The notes beneath the pieces are model-generated. The model made no database searches and had not been told where the DNA came from. It saw only the letters and a list, made by a program, of their open reading frames with translations. Positions 43,131 to 53,244 of a DNA stretch of 64,000 nucleotides are shown piece by piece. Positions within the stretch are counted from its first letter, which is position 1, and each line of letters begins with the position of its first letter. The DNA comes from Streptomyces fagopyri (GTDB lineage Bacteria; Actinomycetota; Actinomycetes; Streptomycetales; Streptomycetaceae), in contig NZ_CP045643.1 in the NCBI RefSeq assembly GCF_009498275.1, positions 7,006,001 through 7,070,000 of the forward strand, given 5' to 3'. The translations under genes and the position numbers were made by a program.

Positions 43131-46100
43131 TGGTCGTCGCCCTCCAAGTCGCCTTCGAGCTCCAGATAGGTCGCGCGCAGCCGCTCCAGCGTGTCCGCGT
43201 CCGGCTCGGCCCACAGCCCCCGGTCGGCGGCCTCCAGGAGCCGTTCGGTGATCCCGCGCAGCGCCCACGGGTTGGACTTCTTCATGAAGTCCTGGTTCTC
43301 CGCGTCGAAGACGTACTCCGCGCTGAGCTTCTCGTACATCCAGTCGTCCACCACCCCGGCCGTGGCGTCGTAGCCGAAGAGGTAGTCGACGGTCGCCGCC
43401 ATCTCGAAGGCCCCCTTGTAGCCGTGCCGCCGCATCGCCGCCATCCAGCGCGGGTTGACCACCCGGGCGCGGAAGACCCGGTGCGTCTCCTCGCCGAGCG
43501 TGCGGGTCCTGACCTGGTCCGGCACGGCCGAGTCGCCGACGTACGCCTCCGGGCTCGCCCCCGTCAGATGGCGCACCATGGCCACCATGCCGCCGTGGTA
43601 CTGGAAGTAGTCGTCCGCGTCGACGAGATCGTGCTCACGGGTGTCCACGTTCTTCGCCGCCACCGCGATGCGCCGGAACGCGGTCTCCATGTCGCCGCGC
43701 GCCGCCCGGCCGTCCAGACCGCGCCCGTAGGCGTAGCCGCCCCACACCGCGTACACCTCGGCGAGGTCCGCGTCGGAGCGCCAGTTGCGGGCGTCGATCA
43801 GCGGCAGCAGGCCGGCCCCGTAGGCACCCGGCTTGGAGCCGAAGATGCGCGAGGTGGCGCGCCGCCGGTCGCCGTGTGCGGCGGTGTCCTCGTCGGCGTG
43901 CGCGCGGACGTGGTTGAGGTCGGCCGGCTCGTCCAGCTCCGCCACCGCCCGCACCGCGTCGTCGATGAGGCCGACCACGTGCGGGAACGCGTCCCGGAAG
44001 AAACCGGAGATGCGCACCGTGACGTCGATGCGCGGCCGGCCCAGCTCGTCGAGGGGGACGATCTCGAAGCCGGTCACCCGGCGGGAGGCGTCGTCCCAGA
44101 CCGGGCGGCAGCCAAGCAGCGCCAGGATCTCCGCGATGTCGTCGCCCTGGGTGCGCATCGCGGACGTGCCCCAGACCGTCAGACCCACGGACTTCGGGTA
44201 CGCCCCGGTGTCCTGGAGGTAACGCTGCACCAGCGAGTCGGCGAGCGACTGCCCGACCTCCCAACTGAGCCGGGAGGGAATCGCCTTGGGGTCGACCGAG
44301 TAGAAGTTGCGGCCGGTCGGCAGGACGTTCACCAGACCGCGGGTCGGCGACCCCGACGGACCGGCCGGAACGTAACCGCCGTCCAGGGCACGCAGGATGT
44401 GGGTGATCTCGTCCGTCGTCCGGGCCAGCCGCGGCACGACCTCGCGGCAGGCGAAGTCCAGCACCGCGACGGCGTCCGGGAGTTCGGTGCCCAGCACCTC
44501 GCGCACCAGAGCGGGCACGGCCGCGCCGTCCCAGCCGCGTTCCTCCATGCCCTCGGCCGCGCGGCGGCACAGCTGCTCCAGCAGGTCGATCGCGTCGGCG
44601 CCCGTCCGCGCCGGGCCCCCGACGAGGTCCGTCAGCTCCACCGGAACCTTCACCGGCGCGCCGGGCTCGCTCAGCAGCTCCTTCTCGGACAGGCCGAAGT
44701 GCCCGGCGAGAGCGGCCCGCAGCCCCGGCAGCGCGTTCGCGGCGCCACCCCACACCTGGGAGGCGCGCAGCACGGCCAGGACCAGGTTGACACGCGGCTC
44801 GGCCTCCGGGCCGCCGCCCAGGATGTGCAGGCCGTCCCTGATCTGCACGTCCTTGATCTCGCAGAGATAGCCGTCGATGTGCATCACGAACGCGTCGAAG
44901 TCGCCGTCGTCCGGCTGGTCGTCGACGTGCAGGTCGTGATGGAGCTCGGCCGCCTTCACCAGCGTCCAGATCTGCGCGCGGACCGCCGGGGCCTTCGTCG
45001 GGTCCAGGTCCGAGACGAGGGCGTACTCGTCGAGGAGCTGCTCCAGCTTGGCGAGGTCGCCGTAGGTGTCCGCGCGTGCCATCGGCGGCACCAGGTGGTC
45101 GACGACGGTGGCGTGCCCGCGCCGCTTGGCCTGGGTGCCCTCGCCCGGGTCGTTGACGATGAAGGGGTAGACGAGCGGGAGTTCACCGAGCACGGCGTCG
45201 GGCGCGCAGCCACCGCTGAGCCCGAGCCCCTTGCCGGGCAGCCACTCCATCGTGCCGTGCTTGCCCATGTGCACGACGGCGTCCGCGCCGAAACTGTTCT
45301 CCAGCCAGCGATAGGCCGCCATGTAGTGGTGCGACGGCGGCATGTCGGGGTCGTGATAGATCGCGATCGGGTTCTCGCCGAAACCGCGGGGCGGCTGGAT
45401 CATCACGACGACGTTCCCGAACCGCAGGGACGCCAGGACGATGTCGTCGCCGTCCACGTACAGGTTGCCCGGCGGTTCGCCCCACGCCTCCAGCATGCCG
45501 TCCCGCAACCCGGGGTCGAGCCGGTCGAACCACGCGCGGTAGTCGGCGAGCGGCACCCGCGCCGGTGCGGAGGCCAGCTGCTCCTCGGTGAGCCATTCGA
45601 CGTCATGGCCACCGGCGGCGATGAGACGGTGAATCAACTCGTCGCCGTTGTCCGGGTATTCGGTGAGGGCGTAGCCGGCGTCCCGCAGCGCGTCCAGCAC
45701 CCGCACGGCCGAGGCGGGCGTGTCGAGGCCCACCGCGTTGCCGACCCGCGAGTGCTTGGTCGGGTACGCGGTGAAGACGAGCGCGAGCTTCTTCTCGGCG
45801 TTCGGCTTGTGCCTCAACCGGGCGTGCCGTACGGCGATTCCGGCGACGCGCGCGGCCCGTTCGGGATCGGCCACGTACACCGGGACGTCGTCGGGGCCCT
45901 GCTCCTTGAAGGAGAACGGCACGGTGATGAGCCGCCCGTCGAACTCCGGGATGGCGACCTGCATCGCCGCGTCCATGGGGGAGAGGGCGGCGTCCGACTC
46001 GTCCCAGGCCCGCTTCGACGAGGTGAGGCAGAGCCCCTGCAGCACGGGGATGTCGAGGTCGGCGAGGGCGCCGATGTCCCAGGCCTCGTCGTCGCCGCCC

Positions 46101-46780
46101 GCGGACGCCTCCGAGGCGTGTGTGCCGCCCGCCGCGAGCACGGTGGCGACCAGCGTGTCGGTCCTGCCGAGGATGTCGTAGAGACCGCTGTCGGCGCCGC
46201 GCAGTGAACCGCAGTACACGGCGAGGGCGTTGGCGCCGCGTGCCTCGACGGCGTCGCACAGCGTGTCGACGAAGGCGGTGTTCCCGGCCAGTTGGTGGGC
46301 GCGGTAGAAGAGCACCCCGACGGTCGGGCGGCCCTCGATGAAGACCCGCTCGCCGTGGACGCCGTACTCGGGCATCGCGCGGGGCTCCTCGAAGCCCTCA
46401 CCGGTGAGCAGCACGGTGTCGGAGAGGAACCGGGCCAGCTCGGTGAGGTTCTCCGGCCCGCCCTCGACCAGATAGCGCAGCGCCTCGGCCACCACACCGG
46501 CCGGCACCGACGAATCGGCCATCAACTCGGCGTCGGGGACGGTCTCGCCGCCGAGGAGCACGGTCGGGATTCCGGACGCCTTGAGGACGGCGAGCCCGTC
46601 CTCCCAGGCACGCTTGCCGCCCAGCAGCCGGACGACGGCGACGTCCGCGCCCTCGACGAGCCGGGGGAGTTCCTCGCCCACCTCCACCCGGGTCGGGTTG
46701 CCGATCCGGTACGGGGCGCCGGAGGCCCGGGCCGCCAGCAGATCGGTGTCGGCGGTCGACAACAACAACACTGTGCTCAT
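43127..46780 (-). CDS. cobN: Cobaltochelatase large subunit CobN
   Basis: 1217 residues, normal for CobN/BchH-type chelatases. Blocks include [40 protein letters not shown], the His-rich site [39 protein letters not shown] and the C-terminal [15 protein letters not shown]. It holds hydrogenobyrinate a,c-diamide and inserts cobalt. ATG at 46780 overlaps the cobQ stop (ATGA). The frame is open upstream into cobQ but that is antisense-phase coincidence. Confidence 0.97.
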   Translation of the reverse strand: MSTVLLLSTADTDLLAARASGAPYRIGNPTRVEVGEELPRLVEGADVAVVRLLGGKRAWEDGLAVLKASGIPTVLLGGETVPDAELMADSSVPAGVVAEALRYLVEGGPENLTELARFLSDTVLLTGEGFEEPRAMPEYGVHGERVFIEGRPTVGVLFYRAHQLAGNTAFVDTLCDAVEARGANALAVYCGSLRGADSGLYDILGRTDTLVATVLAAGGTHASEASAGGDDEAWDIGALADLDIPVLQGLCLTSSKRAWDESDAALSPMDAAMQVAIPEFDGRLITVPFSFKEQGPDDVPVYVADPERAARVAGIAVRHARLRHKPNAEKKLALVFTAYPTKHSRVGNAVGLDTPASAVRVLDALRDAGYALTEYPDNGDELIHRLIAAGGHDVEWLTEEQLASAPARVPLADYRAWFDRLDPGLRDGMLEAWGEPPGNLYVDGDDIVLASLRFGNVVVMIQPPRGFGENPIAIYHDPDMPPSHHYMAAYRWLENSFGADAVVHMGKHGTMEWLPGKGLGLSGGCAPDAVLGELPLVYPFIVNDPGEGTQAKRRGHATVVDHLVPPMARADTYGDLAKLEQLLDEYALVSDLDPTKAPAVRAQIWTLVKAAELHHDLHVDDQPDDGDFDAFVMHIDGYLCEIKDVQIRDGLHILGGGPEAEPRVNLVLAVLRASQVWGGAANALPGLRAALAGHFGLSEKELLSEPGAPVKVPVELTDLVGGPARTGADAIDLLEQLCRRAAEGMEERGWDGAAVPALVREVLGTELPDAVAVLDFACREVVPRLARTTDEITHILRALDGGYVPAGPSGSPTRGLVNVLPTGRNFYSVDPKAIPSRLSWEVGQSLADSLVQRYLQDTGAYPKSVGLTVWGTSAMRTQGDDIAEILALLGCRPVWDDASRRVTGFEIVPLDELGRPRIDVTVRISGFFRDAFPHVVGLIDDAVRAVAELDEPADLNHVRAHADEDTAAHGDRRRATSRIFGSKPGAYGAGLLPLIDARNWRSDADLAEVYAVWGGYAYGRGLDGRAARGDMETAFRRIAVAAKNVDTREHDLVDADDYFQYHGGMVAMVRHLTGASPEAYVGDSAVPDQVRTRTLGEETHRVFRARVVNPRWMAAMRRHGYKGAFEMAATVDYLFGYDATAGVVDDWMYEKLSAEYVFDAENQDFMKKSNPWALRGITERLLEAADRGLWAEPDADTLERLRATYLELEGDLEGDDQ

Positions 46781-48285
46781 GCGGGCGCTCCCGGTGGAAT
46801 GAAGGGCAGTCCTTGCGGCGCGCCCGACTCGATGAGCCGCCACAGCGCGTCCGTGTCCGCGTGTTCCTCGATCAGATCGCCGAGCCGGTCGAGCTGCTCC
46901 TCGCGCAGCGCCCCGAACGACGTGTCGGCGGCGGGTACGAAGCGGCGGCCCGCGGCGGCCGCCACCTCGCGCAGAAAGGCACGCCGGAAGCCGTCCGACT
47001 CCAGCGAGCCGTGCCAGTGGGTACCCCAGACGGCGCCCACACGGCACCCGTCCAGGAAGGGGTCGCCACCGGTCACCTCGGCGACGCCGTGATGGATCTC
47101 GTACCCCTCGACGTGTTCGCCGAGCGCCTCGCCGGCCGGGCGCGTGAGGGTCTTCTCGCGCGCGAACCGCACGCGCACCGGCAGCAGTCCGAGGCCGTCG
47201 ACGGCGCCCGCCCTGGACTCCACCTCGTCCTCGATGTGTTCACCGAGGATCTGGAAGCCGCCGCAGATGCCGAGCACGGGCCGGCCCTCGCGGGCCCTGC
47301 GCAGGACGGCCTCCGCGAGTCCGCGTTCCCGCAGCCACCGCAGCGCCGCCACCGTCCCCCGGGTCCCGGGCACGATGACGAGGTCGGCGTCGGCGAGTTC
47401 CGCGGCCCGGTCCACGAACCGTACGACGACGCCGGGTTCGGCGGCCAGCGCGTCCACGTCCGTGAAGTTGGACATCAGCGGGACCGCGCAGACCGCGACG
47501 CGCAGGACGTCCTCGCCGACCGGCCCGGCGACCGCGGACTCCCGTACGGCGCCCCGCAAGGAGACGCGCAGGCCGTCCTCCTCGTCGATCCCGAGGCCGT
47601 GCCGGAAGGGCAGCACCCCGTACGTACGGCGTCCGGTGAGGTCCTTGAGCATGTCGAGTCCGGGCTCCAGCAGGGACACATCACCCCGGAACTTGTTGAC
47701 CAGGAATCCGGCGACGAACTCCTGGTCCTCGCGGGACAGCAGCGCGACCGTCCCGAAGAACGAGGCGAACACACCGCCGCGGTCGATGTCGCCGACGACG
47801 AGCACCGGCAGCCGCGCGTTGCGCGCGATCCCCATGTTCACGATGTCGGTCCGCCGCAGGTTGATCTCGGCAGGACTGCCGGCCCCCTCACAGATCACCG
47901 CGTCATATGTGCCCCGCAACTCGGCGAGGCAGTCCAGCACGGTGCCCAGGAGCTGTTGCTGCCGGCCGCCGTGGTAGCCGCGGGCGGTCATCTCGCCCAC
48001 CGGTCTGCCCATGAGCACGACCTGACTGCTCCGGTCGCTGCCCGGCTTCAGCAGCACGGGGTTCATGAGGGCGGTCGGTTCCACGCGGGCGGCCTGCGCC
48101 TGCATGGCCTGGGCGCGCCCGATCTCGGCGCCCTCGCGGGTCACGAAGGAGTTCAAGGACATGTTCTGCGCCTTGAAGGGCGCGACCTTGACGCCCTGCC
48201 GCACCAGCCACCGGCAGATCCCGGCGGTCACGACGCTCTTGCCGGCGTCGGAGGTGGTTCCGGCGACGAGGAGACCGCCGCTCAT
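46777..48285 (-). CDS. cobQ: Cobyric acid synthase CobQ
   Basis: About 502 residues. Amidates four side chains of adenosylcobyrinate diamide. N-terminal synthetase (LLVAGTTSDAGKSVVTAGI, PFKAQNMSLNSFVT, VICEGAGSPAEINLR, GDIDRGGVFASFFGT) and C-terminal glutamine amidotransferase domain (PGTRGTVAALRWLRE, GICGGFQILG with catalytic Cys, GTHWHGSLE). ATG at 48285 overlaps the cobD stop. Confidence 0.96.
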   Translation of the reverse strand: MSGGLLVAGTTSDAGKSVVTAGICRWLVRQGVKVAPFKAQNMSLNSFVTREGAEIGRAQAMQAQAARVEPTALMNPVLLKPGSDRSSQVVLMGRPVGEMTARGYHGGRQQQLLGTVLDCLAELRGTYDAVICEGAGSPAEINLRRTDIVNMGIARNARLPVLVVGDIDRGGVFASFFGTVALLSREDQEFVAGFLVNKFRGDVSLLEPGLDMLKDLTGRRTYGVLPFRHGLGIDEEDGLRVSLRGAVRESAVAGPVGEDVLRVAVCAVPLMSNFTDVDALAAEPGVVVRFVDRAAELADADLVIVPGTRGTVAALRWLRERGLAEAVLRRAREGRPVLGICGGFQILGEHIEDEVESRAGAVDGLGLLPVRVRFAREKTLTRPAGEALGEHVEGYEIHHGVAEVTGGDPFLDGCRVGAVWGTHWHGSLESDGFRRAFLREVAAAAGRRFVPAADTSFGALREEQLDRLGDLIEEHADTDALWRLIESGAPQGLPFIPPGAPA

Positions 48286-49253
48286 GTCGTACGCCCTTTC
48301 GTGAGGGGGCCCCTGGCGATCAGCCGCCCGGCCAGCAGTCGTCCCGCGGCACTCGCGCCCAGGGCGAGCCAGCCGACGCGCCGTGACAGCCGTACGGCCC
48401 GTTCGATGTCGCCGACGCGCACGGCGCGCCCGCCGTCGTTGAGGACGGGCCGGTGCTCGATCCGGCCGGAGTACGAGAGGGGCCCGCCGAGCCGCACCCC
48501 GAGCGATCCGGCGAACGAGGCTTCCACGGGACCGGCGTTGGGGCTCGGGTGCCGGCGGGCGTCGGCGCGCCAGGCGCGCACCGCCCCGCGCGGGTCGTCG
48601 CCGGCGACGGTGGCGAGCGCCGCGGTCAGCCGCGCTCCCGGCCAGCCCGCGACGTCGTCGAGCCGCGCGGAAGCCCAGCCGTACCGCAGGTACTTGGCGG
48701 ATCTGTGCCCGACCATGGCGTCGAGCGTGTTCACGGCGCGGAAGGCGACCAGTCCGGGCACACCGCCGACCGCTCCCCACACCAGGGCGCCCACCACGGC
48801 GTCGGAGGTGTTCTCGGCGACCGACTCGACGACGGCCCGCGCGATGCCGTCGCGGTCCAGCGCCTGGGGGTCGCGCCCGCACAGGTGCGGCAGCCGTGCG
48901 CGGGCGGCCTCGACGTCACCGGTGCCGAGCGCGGCACCGATCGCCCGCGCCTCACGCCCGAGGGAGGTGCCCCCGACGACGGCCCAAGTGGCGGCGGCGG
49001 TCAGGGCGATGGACGCGGTACGGGAACGGCGTGCGCAGCGGCTCGCCAGCGCGGCCAGCGCACCGGCGCCCCCGACGCAGACGCTGGTGTGCAGCGCTCC
49101 CCATCCGCGGTGGTCCCGCCACAGCATCCGCTCCACGGCTCCCGCGGCCCGCCCGAACGCGGCGACCGGATGACCCCGGCGGGGGTCGCCGAGCAGCAGG
49201 TCGCCGAGGAGGCCGGTGGCGGCGCCGTACGCGAAGACGCGATCGGCACGCAC
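48282..49253 (-). CDS. cobD: Adenosylcobinamide-phosphate synthase CobD (CbiB)
   Basis: 323 residues, integral membrane protein. Family motifs: GDPRRGHPVAAFGR near the N-terminus, VVESVAENTSDAVVGALVW, FRAVNTLDAMVGH, and GWPGARLTAAL. It links aminopropanol phosphate to adenosylcobyric acid. GTG start. First gene behind the cobalamin riboswitch, so the whole cobD-Q-N-ID-O-B-I unit is probably repressed by B12. Confidence 0.95.
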   Translation of the reverse strand: MRADRVFAYGAATGLLGDLLLGDPRRGHPVAAFGRAAGAVERMLWRDHRGWGALHTSVCVGGAGALAALASRCARRSRTASIALTAAATWAVVGGTSLGREARAIGAALGTGDVEAARARLPHLCGRDPQALDRDGIARAVVESVAENTSDAVVGALVWGAVGGVPGLVAFRAVNTLDAMVGHRSAKYLRYGWASARLDDVAGWPGARLTAALATVAGDDPRGAVRAWRADARRHPSPNAGPVEASFAGSLGVRLGGPLSYSGRIEHRPVLNDGGRAVRVGDIERAVRLSRRVGWLALGASAAGRLLAGRLIARGPLTKGRTT

Positions 49254-49344
49254 GGGGTCAGCCGGCCGTGGGGTGAAGTGGAACCCTCGTACTCATCAAG
49301 ACCCGCAACGGGCAGCCGCGCATGGCGATATGTCCTCACTCAGG

Positions 49345-49512
49345 GTGTCCACGCCCTGGTTCGACGAGACCGGCGGTGAGAGTTCCTGGCTCCCGGGGAG
49401 TTCCTTCCCCGGTCACAGTGGCGGGACCGCGCCGGATTCACACCGGCTTCCTCTTCTGTCGCCGTACTTGGCTCCGGCAGTCCACCACGGGTTGCAGGAC
49501 CCGTCAACTTGC
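49345..49512 (-). promoter_or_regulatory. Cobalamin (B12) riboswitch
   Basis: Read on the - strand, the conserved core GAAGCCGGTGTGAATCCGGC (49431-49450) is followed by the B12 box GCCACTG (49416-49422), then a GGGGA...TCCCC hairpin and GGGAGCCAGGAACTCTC (49378-49395). These elements in this order define an adenosylcobalamin riboswitch. It ends about 90-120 bases before the cobD GTG, and the downstream leader can fold to hide the start. Edges are approximate. Confidence 0.93.
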
Positions 49513-49598
49513 CGTTGACCTGCGAGGGGAGAGTGTGCGAAGGCCCACATGACGAGGGGCGGGGGAGGACGTGCGCGTGGGGTGAGGGACGGCATACG

Positions 49599-49636
49599 CG
49601 TGGGGTGCGGGACGGTGATCCGTCCCGCACCCCACG
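49599..49636 (-). terminator. Perfect 17-bp hairpin terminator after the pit gene pair
   Basis: Arms 49599-49615 (CGTGGGGTGCGGGACGG) and 49620-49636 with loop TGAT, between the small membrane protein gene and the riboswitch promoter. Confidence 0.85.
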
Positions 49637-49689
49637 TGAAGTGAAGCCCGATTCAGGCTGTTTGCCGGAGCGCGGTCACCCGCGCGAGG

Positions 49690-49914
49690 TCACTTGCCGA
49701 CGATGAGATAGATCCCGTACGCCACCGCCGCCGCGCACGCGGCGAAGCAGACGTACGCGCCGGTGACCGCGAGAGCGGCCGAACCACCCTGGGCGGACGC
49801 GGACTCGCGCTTGGTGAGACCGACGATGCCGAGGGTGAAGAGGCCGACGAGGGCCACGGTGACCACGAGGCTGACTCCGAAGACGGAGCCGAGGGCTGCC
49901 CAGTCGATGTTCAT
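49690..49914 (-). CDS. Small two-helix membrane protein linked to the Pit transporter
   Basis: 74 residues with two hydrophobic segments (VFGVSLVVTVALVGLFTLGIVGL and ALAVTGAYVCFAACAAAVAYGIYLIV) joined by a short charged loop. ATG lies 12 bases after the pit stop, so it is cotranscribed. No family function is known to me; a regulatory or structural partner of the phosphate transporter is inferred only from linkage. Confidence 0.88.
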   Translation of the reverse strand: MNIDWAALGSVFGVSLVVTVALVGLFTLGIVGLTKRESASAQGGSAALAVTGAYVCFAACAAAVAYGIYLIVGK

Positions 49915-49926
49915 GCTGTTCTGTCC

Positions 49927-51171
49927 TTACACCGTGGCCGGGCGGGTGGGCTCCGCGTCCGGGGACGGGATGGTGGTCTTGAGATCGCCGGACCGGTCTC
50001 CGGCGACGGGGCCCGCGGGCGGCGGGACGACCGCGGCCATCGCGGTGGTGACGACACCGGCCGGCTCGGCGGCGACGTCGTTGACGTTGTCGACGGTGAC
50101 CGGCTGACGCCGGGACAGGGTCCAGATGACGCCGGCGCCGGCGACCAGCAGCGCGCCGGTGAGGACGATGCCCCAGGTGCCCTGCTTGGTCAGGAACTCG
50201 GCGGCGGCGCCGGCCAGTCCGGCGGCCGGCAGGGTCAGGCCCCAGGCGACGAACATCCGGGTCGCGGTCGACCAGCGGACGACACCGCCCTTGCGGCCGA
50301 GACCCGAGCCCATCACGGCGCCCGAGCAGACCTGGGTGGTGGAGAGGGAGAAGCCGATGTGCGAGGAGGCCAGGATGGCCGTCGCGGCGCTGGTCTGGGC
50401 GGCGAAGCCCTGCTGCGGCGCGAGGTCGGTCAGCCCCTTGCCCATCGTGCGGATGATGCGCCAGCCGCCCAGGTAGGTGCCGAGCGCGATGGCGGTACCG
50501 GCCGAGACGATGACCCAGGTGGGAGGGTTCGAGCCGGGAGCGATCACGCCTCCGGTGACCAGGGCGAGGGTGATGATGCCCATCGTCTTCTGCGCGTCGT
50601 TCGTGCCGTGCGCCAGCGAGACCAGACCGGCCGAGGCGATCTGGCCGGCGCGGTAGCCCTTGGCGGTCGCCCTCTGGTCGGCGCGGTTGCTGATCCGGTA
50701 CGTCAGCCGGGTGGCCAGCATCGCGGCGAATCCGGCCACGACGGGCGCGGCGACCGCGGGGAGCAGGACCTTGGTGACGACGGTCGAGCCGTTCACCGAC
50801 GACCAGCCGGCCGACATGACCGCGGCGCCGATCAGACCACCGAACAGCGCGTGGGAGGAACTGGAGGGCAGACCCAGGAGCCAGGTCAGCAGATTCCAGA
50901 GGATGGCGCCGACGAGCGCCGCGAAGATCACTTCGGTGCGTATGCCCTCTTCGTTGATGAGTCCGCCGGAGATCGTCTTGGCGACCTCCACGGAGAGGAA
51001 CGCACCGACGAGATTCAGCACGGCGGACATGGCCACCGCCGTCTTGGGCTTCAGAGCGCCGGTCGAGATGGTCGTCGCCATCGCGTTGGCAGTGTCGTGG
51101 AAACCGTTCGTGAAATCGAACACGAGAGCGGTGACGATCACGATTCCGAGGAGGAGCGTGATGTGTTCCAT
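49927..51171 (-). CDS. pitH: Low-affinity inorganic phosphate transporter, Pit family
   Basis: 414 residues, PiT/PHO-4 family with about ten helices. The two repeated signatures are DFTNGFHDTANAMATTI near the N-terminus and LAHGTNDAQKTMGII in the second half. The C-terminal 60 residues are a hydrophilic tail. It couples metal-phosphate entry to protons. ATG at 51171 lies about 50 bases after a PHO box on the same strand, so PhoP control is expected. Confidence 0.95.
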   Translation of the reverse strand: MEHITLLLGIVIVTALVFDFTNGFHDTANAMATTISTGALKPKTAVAMSAVLNLVGAFLSVEVAKTISGGLINEEGIRTEVIFAALVGAILWNLLTWLLGLPSSSSHALFGGLIGAAVMSAGWSSVNGSTVVTKVLLPAVAAPVVAGFAAMLATRLTYRISNRADQRATAKGYRAGQIASAGLVSLAHGTNDAQKTMGIITLALVTGGVIAPGSNPPTWVIVSAGTAIALGTYLGGWRIIRTMGKGLTDLAPQQGFAAQTSAATAILASSHIGFSLSTTQVCSGAVMGSGLGRKGGVVRWSTATRMFVAWGLTLPAAGLAGAAAEFLTKQGTWGIVLTGALLVAGAGVIWTLSRRQPVTVDNVNDVAAEPAGVVTTAMAAVVPPPAGPVAGDRSGDLKTTIPSPDAEPTRPATV

Positions 51172-51218
51172 TTACCCAGGCTTCTGTTTGACGTCAGTGG
51201 CAGTTGGACCGTAGGCAA

Positions 51219-51240
51219 CCTGAGTGAACGGAAGATGAAC
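51219..51240 (-). promoter_or_regulatory. PHO box (PhoP binding site) for pitH
   Basis: On the - strand two adjacent 11-base direct repeat units GTTCATCTTCC (51240-51230) and GTTCACTCAGG (51229-51219) match the Streptomyces PHO-box unit, with a degenerate third unit TTGCCTACGGT next. They end 48 bases before the pitH ATG. Confidence 0.8.
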
Positions 51241-51261
51241 TGAGGCGGGCTTAGGGGTGTA

Positions 51262-51326
51262 TCGAACCACGGTTCTCCCCTCCGTTTGTGTCGGCGTGAA
51301 CGCCCGCGGAGTGGCCCGTGGTTCGA
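51262..51326 (-). terminator. Long-range inverted repeat after the lysozyme gene
   Basis: TCGAACCACGG (51262-51272) pairs exactly with 51316-51326; inside, CTCCG (51280-51284) pairs with CGGAG (51307-51311). It lies just past the lysozyme stop and upstream of the pitH promoter. Confidence 0.5.
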
Positions 51327-51350
51327 ACGAAGGCGGAATATCGGGCTCCG

Positions 51351-52145
51351 TCAGCCCCTCGCGAGTCTCTTCAGCCGGGCCAGGGATCCGTTGAAGAGAT
51401 TCTGGTCACCCGGCAGGGCCCCGTTGTTGTCGTACTGCCAGAACGTCCACGTCGACCAGCCGCCCGGCACCGCGCCGATGTCCGATGAGTCGTAGCGGGC
51501 CAGCCAGAGAGGGTGGTCCGCGGCGAAGGCGCGGCTGTTCCCGGTGCAGGTGGTCCACCAGTGGGCGGTCGTGTAGATCACCGGGCGGCGGCCCGTCTCC
51601 CGTTCGAGCTCGTCGCTGAAGTCCTGGATCCAGTGCACGAGCCCGGTTTTGCTCATGCCGTAACACTTGTGCCTGCTGTACGGGTTGTACTCGATGTCGA
51701 GCGCGGGCGGCAGCGTCCGGCCGTCGGCCTGCCAGACGCCTCCGTTGCGTACGAAATACGCGGCCTGCCTGGTTCCGGACGATTTGTTAGGAATTGCGTA
51801 GTGGTACGCGCCGCGGAGGATGCCCGCGTCGAACGCCCCGTCGTACTGCTGGTCGAAGTAGGGGTTGCGGTAGGTGTGGGACTCGGTGGCCTTCACGTAG
51901 ACGAACTGGGCGCCGTTCGCCTTCGCGCTCTGCCAGTCGACGTACTTCTGGTGGGAGGAGACGTCGTGGCCCCTGGGCGCGCCGGCCGCACCTGCCGCAC
52001 CGGCGGACGAGGTCGGCGCGCCGGTGAGCGCGGTTCCGGTGGCGGCGAGCGCCGCCATGACGGCCGCCGCCGCGAGGGCGCGGACGCGGCGACGGAACGG
52101 GCTGTGGCCTCGGGCCGTGTTTCCCCCCGGAATGACGTCGTGCAC
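51351..52145 (-). CDS. Secreted GH25 lysozyme (muramidase)
   Basis: About 264 residues. A long Arg-rich signal peptide (FRRRVRALAAAAVMAALAATG) could be Tat-type. The mature GH25 barrel has the catalytic Asp/Glu in PALDIEYNPY and the opening GHDVSSHQKYVDW, with YHYAIPN and FWQYDNNG. It cleaves peptidoglycan. GTG at 52145 has GGGGGA 9 bases upstream; a TTG at 52181 is less likely. A few codons near 51770-51790 (AIPNKSS) are unusually AT-rich for the gene. Confidence 0.92.
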   Translation of the reverse strand: MHDVIPGGNTARGHSPFRRRVRALAAAAVMAALAATGTALTGAPTSSAGAAGAAGAPRGHDVSSHQKYVDWQSAKANGAQFVYVKATESHTYRNPYFDQQYDGAFDAGILRGAYHYAIPNKSSGTRQAAYFVRNGGVWQADGRTLPPALDIEYNPYSRHKCYGMSKTGLVHWIQDFSDELERETGRRPVIYTTAHWWTTCTGNSRAFAADHPLWLARYDSSDIGAVPGGWSTWTFWQYDNNGALPGDQNLFNGSLARLKRLARG

Positions 52146-52314
52146 GGTGGATCCCCCAGAGGTCAGTGGAAGATCATTCAATGCACGTCGATCGTCGGTT
52201 CATCACTTTAAAATGCTGATCTGTCCGCATATGCACCCTTGCGGGCGTACGTCTTCCGCCCCGAAGTGCCCTCACCGGCATCCGGTTGACGTCCGTCCTG
52301 ACAGGATCGCGGGC

Positions 52315-53043
52315 ATGGCGGAGCGGCGGCGGGACGGGCGGGACGCGGGGGAGGGCGCACGCGGTGCGCGGACACGGGAGGTGGCGGACGCGTGGGGCGA
52401 ACTCGTCGCGACGGCCCGCCGGACGGTGGCCGACGGGCTGGTCGTCGGAACCTCGGGCAACGTCTCGGTGCGGGTCGGTGACACGGTCCTGGTCACGCCG
52501 ACCGGAGTGCCCTACGACCGGCTCACCCCCGACGACGTGGTCGGGGTGGACCTCGACGGCCGGCAGACCCTCGGTTCTCTCCGTCCGACCAGCGAACTGC
52601 CGATGCATCTGGCCGTGTACCGCGCCACCGGCACGCTCGCCGTCGTCCACACCCACGCCGCGCACGCGACGGCGGTGTCCACGCTCGTGACGGAGCTTCC
52701 CCTGATCCACTACATGGCGGGCGCCCTCGGTGGGCCTGTCCGTGTCGCCCCATATGCGACATACGGGACGCCCGAGTTGGCCGAGAACGTGCTTCGGGCG
52801 CTCACGGACCGCACGGCCTGCCTCCTGCGGAACCACGGCACCCTCGCGCACGGCGGTTCCCTGGACCAGGCGTACGACCGCACCGCCCAGGTGGAGTGGA
52901 TGTCCCGGGTATGGCTCCTGGCGTCGTCCGTACCGGGACTGTCGCCCGCGCTGCTCTCGCGGGAACAGCTGGCGGAGGCGGGGCAGCGGCTGCGGGGGTA
53001 CGGCCAGCCCGGCCCGGACGCGGACGGCGGGTCCGGGCCGTGA
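52315..53043 (+). CDS. Class II aldolase/adducin-family protein (fuculose-phosphate aldolase-like)
   Basis: About 242 residues. Zinc-dependent class II aldolase: GLVVGTSGNVSVRVGD phosphate loop, TSELPMH with the catalytic Glu position, zinc ligands in VVHTHAAHATA and a third His in LLRNHGTLAHG. It cleaves a sugar phosphate to dihydroxyacetone phosphate plus an aldehyde, or acts in methylthioribulose-type chemistry. ATG at 52315 starts an Arg-rich extension before the domain. Monocistronic; substrate not assigned. Confidence 0.92.
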   Translation: MAERRRDGRDAGEGARGARTREVADAWGELVATARRTVADGLVVGTSGNVSVRVGDTVLVTPTGVPYDRLTPDDVVGVDLDGRQTLGSLRPTSELPMHLAVYRATGTLAVVHTHAAHATAVSTLVTELPLIHYMAGALGGPVRVAPYATYGTPELAENVLRALTDRTACLLRNHGTLAHGGSLDQAYDRTAQVEWMSRVWLLASSVPGLSPALLSREQLAEAGQRLRGYGQPGPDADGGSGP

Positions 53044-53244
53044 CAGGCGCCGACGGGCCGGACGGCTTCACCGCGGCGGCCGGGCGGGACCCCGCCGCCC
53101 TTTCCCGGCGGGACCCCCGTCTCCCGGCAAGCGGGATTCCCGTCCCCCGGCCACGGCGAGACCCCCGTCGTCCCGCCCCGGCGAGCAAGCCGTCGGTCCG
53201 CGCGTCCACTGGCCGACAACGGGATACGCCGTGAGACTGAATCC

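Noticed and set aside
49340..49370. tRNA-like GGTTCGA motif
   Set aside because: It lies in the riboswitch leader and has no acceptor or anticodon stems around it; no tRNA was found elsewhere.
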